Below are positions 18,951-27,196 of a stretch of 64,000 nt of DNA, in pieces. This DNA comes from Variovorax paradoxus B4. GTDB lineage: Bacteria; Pseudomonadota; Gammaproteobacteria; Burkholderiales; Burkholderiaceae_C. The position numbers were made by a program, and so were the translations under genes. How positions within the stretch are numbered: the stretch's first letter is position 1; each line of letters starts with the position of its first letter. Under the pieces are notes generated by a model. That model saw nothing but the letters and a program-made list of their open reading frames with translations. It searched no databases and was not told the DNA's origin. The DNA lies in NCBI RefSeq assembly GCF_000463015.1, contig NC_022234.1, forward strand, positions 1,289,256 to 1,353,255. The letters are read 5' to 3'.

Positions 18951-19170
18951 CTATTTTATGGATTTTTAGGCGTCTCGCTCAGGCGAATGGTTGGCCTCCG
19001 CGTCCCGAAGGCCATTTCGCCGGGAGTGAACGAAACGTTGAACCAATGTGGAGCAGATTCTCGATTTCCAGCCTGGCGGACCTGTGCCCCTGGGACGGGG
19101 TTGAAAGGTGGGCACGACGGCTTGTCAGCTATGACTGGCAGAACTGTGAATTTCCACGAGGATGTCAGCC

Positions 19171-19440
19171 ATGACTGACAAAATCAGATTGCCGGACGAG
19201 CTGGGTCGCCAGCTGCGAGTGCAGCGCGAAGCCCTGGGGATGAGCAAGTCCGAGCTTGCCGAGAAGGCCGGCAAGGTTCGGGAGGTCATCTACCGGCTTG
19301 AATCCGGGGAAGACGCCACCGTGTCCTCGCTGCTTGCCGTGCTGGGGGCACTCGGTCTGGCGCTGCGATTGGAGCGGTCTGGCTTGCCGTCTGCCAGTGA
19401 AGTCGCTGCGCGATTCCAGGACGACGACGATGCTCCCTGA
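19171..19440 (+). CDS. hipB: HipB-type XRE antitoxin (second system)
   Basis: An 89-residue antitoxin: LGRQLRVQREALGMSKSELA followed by VREVIYRLESGEDATVSSLL form the helix-turn-helix; the end LGLALRLERSGLPSASE is typical of HipB partners. GAGG sits nine bases before ATG 19171, which is preferred to an ATG nine bases upstream. It overlaps hipA by 11 bases. Sequence is clearly different from the hipB at 5.5 kb, so the two systems have separate origins. Confidence 0.85.
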   Translation: MTDKIRLPDELGRQLRVQREALGMSKSELAEKAGKVREVIYRLESGEDATVSSLLAVLGALGLALRLERSGLPSASEVAARFQDDDDAP

Positions 19441-20662
19441 AAAGATTCGTCTCCTGAATGTCTCTATCGGGGACGCGGCCCAGGCGGGCCAGTTGCTCCG
19501 GACATCCACCTGCGAGTTCCGGTATCTCGCGCCGGACGCGGAGCAGGCGACGGTGGCCCTGCTGATGCCGCCCAGCGAGCGCCTCACCTGGCAAGACGGC
19601 GACCTGTTTCCTCCGATGGACCAGAATCTTCCCGAGGGCGACCTGTTCATGAGAATTCGGGCGCTGTTCCCGAAACAGCCGATGACGCCGATGCACATGC
19701 TGGCGCTGGCAGGGCGCCACGGGATTGGCCGGCTGGGCTACAGCCTGCCCGACCAGGTGGCACCCGCCTTGCCGCGCACGCTGAGCAAGGCCGAATTGCT
19801 GGGCACGACGTACACGCCAGAGGTTTTCAGTGAGTTGGTGGCGGCCTACTTGAGCACGGGGGCGGGCATTGCGGGCATGCAGCCCAAGATCATGGTGCCG
19901 GACCGACCGACGGCGCCCATCCCATCGCTCATTGTCAAGGCGGCAAGCGCGGCCTACCCCGGGCTGGCTGCCAACGAGTATCTGTGCCTGACGGCCGCCA
20001 AACGCGCAGGCATCGATGTGCCGTCGTTCGCGTTGTCCGACGATGGCCAGATGCTGGTCTTGGACCGCTTTGACCTGGTCGTTCATGACGATGGCCGGGT
20101 AGAGCGGCTCGGCTTTGAAGACATCGCGGCGCTGGCGGGGCTGCGGGTGCGCGACATCCTGTCGGACCGCAAATACCACGGCAGCTACCAGCGTGTCGCC
20201 GAGTTGCTGCGCCAGTTCCAGCTTCACAGCAGCAACCTGCATCGATTCTTCGAGCAGGTCGCCTTCTCCATCATGGTCCGCAACGGCGATGCGCACCTCA
20301 AGAACTTCGGATTGCTCTACCGCTCGCGCAAGGGCGTGTGGTTGGCGCCCATGTTCGATGTGGTGACAACCTCCATCTACAAGTACACCCAGTTCCCGGG
20401 TGGCCCTGAGCTCGAAGACCGGACACGTGCGCTCAAGTTGTTCGCGGGTAAACACCAGACGAAAGCCTATCCGACAACCGAAGAACTGGTGGATTTCGGC
20501 CGCCGCATCTGTGGTGTCGCCCAGCCCGTCGACGTGATTGACCGGATAGCGGGTGCCATGGGCAAGACCCTGGATGAGGCCAAAGGCGACGCGCGTGTCA
20601 CCAGGGCGCTGTGGGAGCAGATGGCGCGAGCCTGGGAAGAGGGACGCGCGCACGCGCGATGA
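19430..20662 (+). CDS. hipA: HipA-type kinase toxin (second system)
   Basis: A 410-residue kinase. Features in order: DQNLPEGDLFMRI (couple domain), GMQPKIMVP in the glycine-rich region, PSLIVKA with the ATP-binding lysine, NEYLCLTAAKRAG, MLVLDRFD, the catalytic loop VRNGDAHLKNFG near residue 283, and APMFDVV for metal binding. All core residues are present, so an active toxin is expected, neutralised by the upstream HipB. About 30% shorter in its N-terminal part than the first HipA of this window. Confidence 0.88.
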   Translation: MLPEKIRLLNVSIGDAAQAGQLLRTSTCEFRYLAPDAEQATVALLMPPSERLTWQDGDLFPPMDQNLPEGDLFMRIRALFPKQPMTPMHMLALAGRHGIGRLGYSLPDQVAPALPRTLSKAELLGTTYTPEVFSELVAAYLSTGAGIAGMQPKIMVPDRPTAPIPSLIVKAASAAYPGLAANEYLCLTAAKRAGIDVPSFALSDDGQMLVLDRFDLVVHDDGRVERLGFEDIAALAGLRVRDILSDRKYHGSYQRVAELLRQFQLHSSNLHRFFEQVAFSIMVRNGDAHLKNFGLLYRSRKGVWLAPMFDVVTTSIYKYTQFPGGPELEDRTRALKLFAGKHQTKAYPTTEELVDFGRRICGVAQPVDVIDRIAGAMGKTLDEAKGDARVTRALWEQMARAWEEGRAHAR

Positions 20663-20796
20663 ACGGGCGCGCCGGCCGGCCGGCGTTTTCTCTGCTGCGG
20701 TGCATGGCGGCGCTCCTCACATTTTGCCGGCAGCCATCTTCTTGAGGGGTTCTTGGTTCCGTTGCATCGCGCGGGCAAGTCCGTCAGGAGCAAGTC

Positions 20797-20994
20797 GTGA
20801 GCTCGCACCACGCACAACCATCGTCGCTGCCCACGCACTGGACACCCGAGCAGGTTCTGGCCGTCTTCGAGTGCCTGCATGCGCTGCGCCAGCAGCTATG
20901 GTCAATGTACGGATCGGCCGCGCAGCAGGCCTGGCGCGATCAGCTCGCGCCGCACTTGCCGCTGCCCGAGTTCGATCCTGACCACCCCTTCTGA
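20797..20994 (+). CDS. Small hypothetical protein
   Basis: A 65-residue protein opening at GTG with AGGAG seven bases upstream. It is rich in Gln, His and Trp (HWTPEQVLAVFECLHALRQQ), predicted to be a short helical pair ending LPEFDPDHPF. No family was recognised. It converges with the J-domain gene, 18 bases separating the stops, a close pairing that may mean they move together. Confidence 0.5.
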   Translation: MSSHHAQPSSLPTHWTPEQVLAVFECLHALRQQLWSMYGSAAQQAWRDQLAPHLPLPEFDPDHPF

Positions 20995-21012
20995 TCGCCG
21001 CAAGCACCTGGC

Positions 21013-22116
21013 TCAGAATGGCTCGAAGTCGAACTCGGATTCGTCAAGCAGTTGCCTCTGGCGCTTCAGCCAGCGCTTGGTCGCCGCCACATCGCCCAGC
21101 ATGCGCATATCGCGTTGTTGCTCGCTCAACTCGGCTCGCCACTGGCGGCTCGTCTGCTCGAGCACCTCGCCGAGCTTGCGAGGGTTCATTCCCCAACCGG
21201 GTTCCAGGCCGAACTCCATGCGGAACCCCATCTCCACGTCGGCCACCTGCGACTTGAGTTCGGCCAACTGCTCGCCCAGCACCTTGTTGTAGTGCTTCAA
21301 GCGCTGGGCGCCGGCGGTCGCGGCGTGGCTCGCATCGATCTGCTCGATCTCCAATTGCAGCTCCAGCAGCGCGAGCAGGTCGTTGGCCGCATAGGCCTGG
21401 TTGACCCGTTGCATCAGCGCGGTCTTCTCTGCGCGTTGCCGCTCATCAGTCTCGCGATCCGGGTGCAAGGCGCTGGCAAGCTTGCGGTAGATCTCGCGCA
21501 CCGAGTGGGTGGCCTGTTGCGCCTCGGCCTCGCGCCGCTGCCGCGCCGCGCTCTTGCGGCCGAGCGCCGACTTTGCCTCGCGCTCAGCTTCCTCGGCCGC
21601 CGCGCGGTCCTGCAAGCCTTGCTGCATGCGCGCGAACAGGTCCGCATCCGTATCGATCCCTTCCTCGTCGCCCAGGTCCAGCCCGGTCATCGCCTCCGTC
21701 AGGCCCTTCATTGCCCGCATCATCTCGCGCTGCTCGGTGTCGAAGTCCACTTCCGCATGCTTGTCGAACAGTGCCTTCAGCGCTGCGTCCTCGCCGCGCG
21801 CGGCCAGCAGTTCCCCCGTCGCGTCGCACAGCAGCTCGCGCAACGTGCCGCGCTCCGCCTTGGTCCAGTTGCGCTGATCAATCAGCGCATCCAACGCAAA
21901 CACCCATTGCCTGCGTCCCGCGATCAAGTCTGCCTGCAGCGGCCTGAGCACCTGTGCATGCGCTTGGCGATACGCCGCGATGTGCTCGTGCCACGCCGCC
22001 AGCGTCTGCCGCGCCTGTGCGATCTGCCGGATGAGGCTGTTGAACCGCTTTTGCGGCGGCGTCAATGCAGACCCGGACTTGTGCAACGAGATTTGAAGGG
22101 CGTCAGTGCGCGACAC
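21013..22116 (-). CDS. J-domain-containing protein
   Basis: A 367-residue soluble protein with a J domain in its second half: SVREIYRKLASALHPDRETD contains the HPD motif that stimulates DnaK ATPase. The rest is helical and charged, with a long coiled-coil stretch (EEAEREAKSALGRKSAARQRR) before the J domain. The first half is unfamiliar. Start is placed at GTG 22116 (VSRTDALQISL); the frame remains open upstream. It would recruit DnaK to an unknown client. Confidence 0.75.
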   Translation of the reverse strand: MSRTDALQISLHKSGSALTPPQKRFNSLIRQIAQARQTLAAWHEHIAAYRQAHAQVLRPLQADLIAGRRQWVFALDALIDQRNWTKAERGTLRELLCDATGELLAARGEDAALKALFDKHAEVDFDTEQREMMRAMKGLTEAMTGLDLGDEEGIDTDADLFARMQQGLQDRAAAEEAEREAKSALGRKSAARQRREAEAQQATHSVREIYRKLASALHPDRETDERQRAEKTALMQRVNQAYAANDLLALLELQLEIEQIDASHAATAGAQRLKHYNKVLGEQLAELKSQVADVEMGFRMEFGLEPGWGMNPRKLGEVLEQTSRQWRAELSEQQRDMRMLGDVAATKRWLKRQRQLLDESEFDFEPF

Positions 22117-22409
22117 GGGCCAGCTCCAGTTCCAGCTTTGATGATGCCGCCATTGTCGTTCATGGCCCGGCCTCAATGGCCGCCGGGCCGAACCCCCGCT
22201 TCAAAACCGCCTCCTCACCACCGGATGGAGGCGGATCTACGCCGCCGCCAACACGTCTGAGCGGCGGTACCGTTGCGCGCGACCGGCGGTCCGCGCGCAA
22301 CTGGGCATGTTGACAGGCGACGTGCGATCGTCCCCGCACTAATCTTTGCCTCGGGTCGATCCGGTGGCGGGCAGCCCCGATCGCGTCGCTGGACTTCCGG
22401 AGGTTCCCG

Positions 22410-23006
22410 ATGCACATGCGCGTTCTGATTCGTTGTCTCCGAGCGGCCGGCGCGATGGCCCTCACGCTGGCCACACTCGCCTGTGCTTCGGATGCCACCG
22501 GGCCCGATCGGTCCGAGGGCTTCTCGGCCCTCGTGGCCCTGAGCGCGGCGCGGCTCGATCTGTCCCGGCAAGTGGCGCTGACCAAATGGGACAGCCGCCA
22601 GCCGGTCGCGGATCCGCCGGGCGATCCGCGCGAGCAGGAAGTCGTTGCGGCGGCTGCGCAAGAGGCGGGCGCGCGGGGTTTGCCAGGAGAACTGGTGACC
22701 GCGTTCTTCACCGACCAGATCGAAGCGAGCAAACTCGTCCAGTTCGCGCTCATGGCCCGCTGGCGGCGCGAGGGAGGAGCGCCGGCGGAACCTCGCGCAG
22801 ACCTGAGGAACGAGCTCCGTCCGGCGCTCGATCGGCTCCGCCCCCGGTTCATCGACGAACTCGTCGCGACCCGGTCGCTGCGCGAGCGGCCGGATTGCCG
22901 CGAGCGGTTGACGCATGCGACCGCGCGGCACGTCGACTCGCATGGGCTGTCGCCGCTGTTCACCATCGGGCTGGACCGCGGCCTGGCGCGCGTGTGCGCC
23001 GAGTGA
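22410..23006 (+). CDS. aroQ: Secreted gamma-class chorismate mutase (AroQ-gamma)
   Basis: A 198-residue exported enzyme converting chorismate to prephenate. A signal peptide (AMALTLATLACAS) precedes the AroQ-gamma helical core: SAARLDLSRQVALTKWDSRQ with the active-site Arg/Lys, DPREQEVVAAA with the Arg-Glu pair, and ELVTAFFTDQIEASKLVQ with the final Glu-Lys-Gln set. It is convergent with the ABC transporter operon in its ancestral layout, but a 2.5-kb block now separates them. The 3' third is duplicated at 25.6 kb. The 290 bases before it hold no gene. Confidence 0.85.
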   Translation: MHMRVLIRCLRAAGAMALTLATLACASDATGPDRSEGFSALVALSAARLDLSRQVALTKWDSRQPVADPPGDPREQEVVAAAAQEAGARGLPGELVTAFFTDQIEASKLVQFALMARWRREGGAPAEPRADLRNELRPALDRLRPRFIDELVATRSLRERPDCRERLTHATARHVDSHGLSPLFTIGLDRGLARVCAE

Positions 23007-23076
23007 ACGCACGAACTTCCGGCAAGGACCTCGGGTCAGAAGATCTTGCTGACAAGCCGCGGATCCGGCTGCGCCA
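22765..23076 (+). repeat. Direct repeat copy 1 (aroQ 3' end plus intergenic and transporter tip)
   Basis: This roughly 310-bp stretch is repeated at 25568-25874 in the same orientation with a few percent difference. Copy 1 holds the end of the intact chorismate mutase gene, the 30-base intergenic piece and, on the reverse strand, only the last few codons of the ABC ATPase (RLVSKIF then stop). Confidence 0.85.
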
Positions 23077-23152
23077 TGCCGAAGAAACCGGAAAGTGCCA
23101 GACAGGGTTTGCAGCACCACCGTGCTGCAATGTACGTACGAAAGGTTTGACC

Positions 23153-23437
23153 ATGTCGACAACCACCATTCGCCTGGACGACGATCTCAAAGAGCGTATC
23201 CCCGCAGCTGCGGACTTGGCAGGAAAAACTGCCCATGCTTTCATCGTCGATGCCATCGCTCGGACAGTCGAGCAAGTCGAAGCACAGGAAGAGCTGCATC
23301 GCATCGCCGAGAAGCGCTGGGCAAAGTTGCTGGCGACCGGGAGCTTCGTGCCTTGGGACGACGCGAAGAAATACCTTGCTGCTCGTGGGCGGGGCGAGGA
23401 ACCCGTAAAGCCGCCCGCGCGAAAGCTCGAGCACTGA
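23153..23437 (+). CDS. Ribbon-helix-helix antitoxin (RelB/CopG-like)
   Basis: A 94-residue protein starting TTTIRLDDDLKERIPAAADLAG, the ribbon-helix-helix DNA-binding signature, followed by AHAFIVDAIARTVEQVEAQEE. The C-terminal part with WAKLLATGSFVPWDDAKKYLAARG is the usual toxin-wrapping tail of this antitoxin type. A RelE/ParE-like toxin start follows but is broken, so this may be a solitary antitoxin. Upstream GCAGCAC-CGTGCTGC forms an inverted repeat near 23,110 that may be its operator. Confidence 0.8.
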   Translation: MSTTTIRLDDDLKERIPAAADLAGKTAHAFIVDAIARTVEQVEAQEELHRIAEKRWAKLLATGSFVPWDDAKKYLAARGRGEEPVKPPARKLEH

Positions 23438-23444
23438 TGGGCAG

Positions 23445-23565
23445 ATGACGCGGATTGAAGTCGCCCCGGAAGTCCTCGATGTCTTCGATCGACCCATTGA
23501 TCGCCCTGCGATATCCAGGCGGTCGCGAGTCCCGCAGGCCAGGCGCGCGGCCGGTGCCTCCATGA
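23445..23565 (+). pseudogene. RelE/ParE-type toxin, truncated after its start
   Basis: The frame begins MTRIEVAPEVLDVFDRPIDR, very like the opening of RelE/ParE toxins that follow this kind of antitoxin, with the start eight bases after the antitoxin stop. After about 25 residues similarity to the family stops and the frame runs into unrelated sequence. The toxin is therefore almost certainly inactive. Confidence 0.6.
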
Positions 23566-23744
23566 TCGAGGAATGCGACCAGAGCGAACGGCTCGCCTGC
23601 TGGTCAGTGGGCTCTCCCGCGGTATCCGCCGGTTGTGCGCACCGACACGACCCAGAGCCCAGCTGTCGCGCCTTCAGGGGCTGGCGCAGACCCCCGGCAT
23701 CCGTTGCATCTGATCGGGCCGGGACGGCCCGTGCAGAACGGCTA

Positions 23745-23900
23745 GCGCTTCACCGCAAGTTCAGGGACGAGTGTCCGAACGAGCAAGCGTTCGAGACGCT
23801 GCGGCGGGCCAGGACGATCGTCACACGCTCACGCCGGGAAGACAACGAAGTCAGGCCGCACAGCAGTTGCCAGCGAATGCGCCCAGCGAAGTTCGAACCC
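23745..23900 (+). pseudogene. IS3-family transposase C-terminal remnant
   Basis: About 50 residues match the end of an IS3-type orfB: HRKFRDECPNEQAFETLRRA followed by SRREDNEVRPHSS. This includes the position of the last catalytic acidic residue and the conserved NxxRPHSS box. No other part of the element or its ends was found. It may mark the event that destroyed the adjacent RelE-like toxin. Confidence 0.6.
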
Positions 23901-24114
23901 GTTCAGCAACCGCAGAGATCGATCCGTCTTGCATCCCCGTGCTTCCGCGTGATGCTCTGCATCGCATGAGGGGCAGGTCAAGGAGGCCTTCTTTCCTTTC
24001 TGGGAGTTGCAGGAAATGCCGAAGTGCCGTTACTTCTCGCAGGTGTAAGTCGTTGATTTAATTGGAATTTGTACTGAATTTTGCCGGAAGGTGTTAAAAT
24101 TGAATGGCACCACC

Positions 24115-24801
24115 ATGAAGCTTGTCGACCGCATGCGTTTGTCAATCCGGCGTCGAGCCGGCCATGTCGTATTGCGCAGCGAACTTGCCGGTTTGGGCAG
24201 TGCGTCGCAGGTGTCCGACGCGCTCAGGACCTTGCAGCGCGATGGCGACCTGGTCCGTCTGGGCTCGGGTGTTTACGCCAAAGCCCGGCGGGACGTCCAG
24301 ACTCGGACGGTGCGGCCGGCGGCGGATTTTCAGACCCTCGCTCGTGAGGCTGCTGCCAAGCTTCACATGACCCCTGGTTCGGCGGCCTCAGGCCACACCG
24401 CGCCGATCGCCCGGAGCAACAACGGCAACATCGTTCTGGACACCGGGCACCGGCGCCTTTCGCGCAAGCTGGCGCTCGGCGAGCGCAGGGTGTCCTACAT
24501 CAACGACCGCACGCGCGCAAAGGTTGCGCCTGCGTCGGATCGCAGGCTGGTCATTCCTGCGACGAACGTGGCTGAATTCGTGCGCGATCTTGCAAGTCGA
24601 CATCAGGTGAGCTACAGCCCGACGATGTCAGATCAGTGGGCCGAGACTGTCACAAAGCTCGCGGGAGATCCGGTCCGTACTGGCCCTGTGCAGGACCTGC
24701 TGGTCGCGCTCCAACGTGCGGGCAAGCTGTCGACTGCGGAGATGACCACGCTGCTGGTCAACTACCTGCGCGAGCGCAAGCAACGTGTTCGATCCATTTA
24801 A
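24115..24801 (+). CDS. DUF6088/AbiEi-like protein, putative antitoxin of the Fic protein
   Basis: A 228-residue protein. The first 60 residues (SIRRRAGHVVLRSELAGLGS then ALRTLQRDGDLVRLGSGVYA) form the winged helix typical of AbiEi/DUF6088 proteins; the middle has APIARSNNGNIVLDTGHRRL and RKLALGERRVSYIN, also family features. It overlaps the Fic gene by 17 bases. DUF6088 proteins are often found as antitoxin-like partners, so it probably controls or neutralises Fic; this is inference from position. The upstream region is AT-rich near 24,050-24,100. Confidence 0.7.
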   Translation: MKLVDRMRLSIRRRAGHVVLRSELAGLGSASQVSDALRTLQRDGDLVRLGSGVYAKARRDVQTRTVRPAADFQTLAREAAAKLHMTPGSAASGHTAPIARSNNGNIVLDTGHRRLSRKLALGERRVSYINDRTRAKVAPASDRRLVIPATNVAEFVRDLASRHQVSYSPTMSDQWAETVTKLAGDPVRTGPVQDLLVALQRAGKLSTAEMTTLLVNYLRERKQRVRSI

Positions 24802-25528
24802 GGATTTCGAACAGGCGGGTTACCTGCGCAACCGCTACGGGGAGAAGGATTTACAGATCGTTCAGGAGTTGGAGCATCAGCTGTTTCGTGCGGGTCTGGA
24901 CCAAGCCATCGCCCATTTGGCCAAGCGCAGGCGCCTGGGTTACGACGACTTTCTCGCAGTCCATCGAATTCTGTTCTCGGCGTTCTACCCCTGGGCCGGA
25001 CAAGATCGGGCGGCTACGGCCCCCGACATCGCGGTGACGAAAGCCGGGACTTGGTTCAGTCACCCGGCCGATGCGCGGCGCGCCGTGGAGGAGGGCCTTC
25101 GCATCGCGCGCGACAAGCGTCAGTTCCGCCAACGCTCGGGCGAGGTGATGGGGCTGTTCGCCTACGGCCACCCTTTCTTGGATGGCAATGGGCGGACGAT
25201 GTTGGTGGTGCACAGCGAACTGTGCCACCGGGCTGGTTTCAGCATCGCATGGCATCGCACCCGCAAGACGGATTACCTCGAAGCACTGAGCGCCGAGATT
25301 GCTTCGCCTGGCAAGGGCATCCTGGATGACGACCTGGAACCGTTCGTGGGTGTTCACCAAGAGCGGCCATTGTGGGGAAGAGTGATCGACACCTTGTCGG
25401 GGCTCGATGGTCAGGGCCCCGAGGACACGATCGCTGGCGAACACAGCGACGCTGAGGTCGCGCGACAGTACCGGGACTTCGAGCGCCAGCGGGGCTACAG
25501 CGTCGAGCCGGACGATGGGGGTCCGTGA
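24785..25528 (+). CDS. Fic-family AMP-transferase toxin
   Basis: A 247-residue protein with the Fic core: LGYDDFLAVHRILFSAFYPWAG, then the motif HPFLDGNGRT near residues 129-138, with the catalytic His and the Asn-Gly-Arg loop intact. Fic enzymes transfer AMP or other nucleotides to target proteins. No inhibitory S/TxxxE(G/N) helix is obvious within the protein, so control should come from a partner, most likely the overlapping DUF6088 gene. Start is the GTG at 24785. The end lies 40 bases before the duplicated aroQ segment. Confidence 0.85.
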   Translation: MFDPFKDFEQAGYLRNRYGEKDLQIVQELEHQLFRAGLDQAIAHLAKRRRLGYDDFLAVHRILFSAFYPWAGQDRAATAPDIAVTKAGTWFSHPADARRAVEEGLRIARDKRQFRQRSGEVMGLFAYGHPFLDGNGRTMLVVHSELCHRAGFSIAWHRTRKTDYLEALSAEIASPGKGILDDDLEPFVGVHQERPLWGRVIDTLSGLDGQGPEDTIAGEHSDAEVARQYRDFERQRGYSVEPDDGGP

Positions 25529-25567
25529 GCGCCAGTTGAGCCGGCGAAATCCGCTCGTGGTTCGCGG

Positions 25568-25811
25568 GCGGCGCGAGGGAAGGGGGCCGGCCGGACCTCG
25601 CGCAGACCTGAGGAACGAGCTCCGTCCGGCGCTCGATCGGCTCCGCCCCCGGTCCATCGACGAACTCGTCGCGACCCGGTCGCTGCGCGAGCGGCCGGGT
25701 TGCCGCGAGCGGTTGACGCATGCGACCGCGCGGCACGTTGACTCGCATGGGCTGTCGCCGCTGTTCGCCATCGGGCTGGACCGCGGCCTGGCACGCGTGT
25801 GCACCGAGTGA
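25568..25811 (+). pseudogene. Duplicated 3' end of the chorismate mutase gene
   Basis: Residues ADLRNELRPALDRLRPRSID to the end GLDRGLARVCTE match the last third of the intact gene at 22.4 kb with few substitutions. The N-terminal two thirds, signal peptide included, are missing, so no enzyme can be made. It lies directly upstream of the complete ABC ATPase in the original convergent layout. Confidence 0.8.
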
Positions 25812-25874
25812 ACGCACGAACTTCGAGCAAGGACCTCGGGTCAGAAGACCTTGCTGAGGAATCGCTGGATCCGC
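25568..25874 (+). repeat. Direct repeat copy 2
   Basis: Second copy of the 310-bp repeat. Here the aroQ part is truncated and the transporter part is complete, the mirror image of copy 1. The two copies flank the antitoxin-Fic block. Confidence 0.85.
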
Positions 25875-26593
25875 GCGTCCGCGCAGTTGCCGAAGAACTC
25901 GCCGGGCGGCGCGGCCTGCACGATGCGCCCGCCGTCCATGAACGCGACCTTGTCGGCGACCGCCCGCGCGAAGCCCATTTCGTGGGTGATGCAGATCATC
26001 GTCATGCCATCCCGCGCCAGAAGGATCATGGTTTCGAGCACTTCCTTGACCATCTCCGGATCGAGTGCCGACGTGGCCTCATCGAACAGCATGACAGAAG
26101 GATTCAGGCAGAGTGCCCGCGCGATGGCGACGCGCTGCTGCTGTCCGCCTGAGAGCTGAGCCGGATAGGCTGACGCCTTCTCGGCGAGCCGGACCTTGTC
26201 GAGGTACGCGAGTGCGGTCTGTCGCGCCTCCTGCCGGGAGCGGCGCCGGACCCATCGCTGTGCCAAGGTGCAGTTCTCGAGCACGGTGAGGTGCGGAAAC
26301 AGGTTGAACTGCTGGAACACCATGCCGATGTTGGCCCGTACCAGATCGGCATGGCGCATGCGCGGCGAGACTGCGACACCGTTGACCGTCACGGTGCCGC
26401 TTGCGTAGCTCTCGAGTCCGCTGATGCACCGCGCGAGCGTCGACTTGCCCGAACCCGAGGGGCCGCACACGACCACGCGCTCACCGGCTGCGACGCTCAG
26501 ATGGACGTCGCTGAGCACCTGTTGTGCGTGGAAATGCTTGGACAGCCCCGCGACCGAGACCATCGGATCGAGAGAGGAGATGGCCGCGCCCAT
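25841..26593 (-). CDS. Polar amino-acid ABC transporter ATPase
   Basis: A 250-residue ATPase of the HisP/GlnQ family. Walker A GPSGSGKST (about residues 46-54), Q-loop MVFQQFNLFPHLTVLEN, signature LSGGQQQR, Walker B VMLFDEATSALDPEMV and the switch histidine in CITHEMGFA are all present. It powers uptake through the two permeases encoded upstream. It is the last gene of a five-gene reverse-strand operon and starts two bases after the preceding stop. Confidence 0.93.
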   Translation of the reverse strand: MGAAISSLDPMVSVAGLSKHFHAQQVLSDVHLSVAAGERVVVCGPSGSGKSTLARCISGLESYASGTVTVNGVAVSPRMRHADLVRANIGMVFQQFNLFPHLTVLENCTLAQRWVRRRSRQEARQTALAYLDKVRLAEKASAYPAQLSGGQQQRVAIARALCLNPSVMLFDEATSALDPEMVKEVLETMILLARDGMTMICITHEMGFARAVADKVAFMDGGRIVQAAPPGEFFGNCADARIQRFLSKVF

Positions 26594-26595
26594 GC

Positions 26596-27183
26596 TCAGG
26601 CTCCCCGCCGATAGAGAAGGGCGGCGGGGCTGTCGCGCCAGGCGCTCAGTTCCCCGGTGCTCACGCGGGTGCGCCCATAGACCATCCAGGCATCGTCGAC
26701 CGTGCCGATGAACTGCCTCACATGCAGGAGCTCGGGGTGTTTTTCCGCGGCCCAGGCATAGCCGAGGCCGACCGCGTACTTCCCGTCCCTCACGCCCTGG
26801 GTGACCTCGGCGACGGTCTCCACGAATTCGATCTGCGGCCACTGGCGGCGGTCGATGTACGGCAGGGTCGGGCGCATGAGCGCAAGGGACGTGCGTTGCG
26901 CGGCGTCGTGGCGCTGCAGGATGGCCAGGTCCTGGCTCGGCGAGATGAAGGTGTCGATCAGGTGGAGGCCGACGAAGCACTTCGCGACCGTCGACACAGC
27001 GGCGGGATGCACCGCGCACTGGATCATGAAATCGGCCTCGCCCCGCAGCACGGCATCGGCGCCGCGCTCGAAATCGGAGACCAGGTCCAGGATCGCGGTG
27101 TCGCGAAGGCCGTGAAAGTCGAGGTAGCGGCGGGTCACGAATTCGTGGTTGCTGCCTGCCGGGCCCAGGGTGAGGAATCTCAT
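26596..27183 (-). CDS. Prephenate dehydratase-like (PDT/BacA-type) protein inside the ABC operon
   Basis: A 195-residue protein opening LTLGPAGSNHEFVTRRYLDF, the G-P-x-G-(S/T) signature of prephenate dehydratase domains and of BacA-type prephenate decarboxylases. It continues with ADFMIQCAVHP and LIDTFISPSQDLAIL, matching the family's substrate-lobe layout. There is no ACT regulatory domain and no chorismate mutase domain, and the usual TRF dehydratase motif near the end is not visible, so dehydratase activity is uncertain. It has no signal peptide. It sits between a permease and the ATPase gene, tightly spaced, an unusual place for such an enzyme. Confidence 0.65.
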   Translation of the reverse strand: MRFLTLGPAGSNHEFVTRRYLDFHGLRDTAILDLVSDFERGADAVLRGEADFMIQCAVHPAAVSTVAKCFVGLHLIDTFISPSQDLAILQRHDAAQRTSLALMRPTLPYIDRRQWPQIEFVETVAEVTQGVRDGKYAVGLGYAWAAEKHPELLHVRQFIGTVDDAWMVYGRTRVSTGELSAWRDSPAALLYRRGA

Positions 27184-27196
27184 GCGCTTGCTTGGT

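Noticed and set aside
18923..19170. Additional small gene between the zeta module and hipBA-2
   Set aside because: Short frames only, no motif; the region fits divergent promoters.
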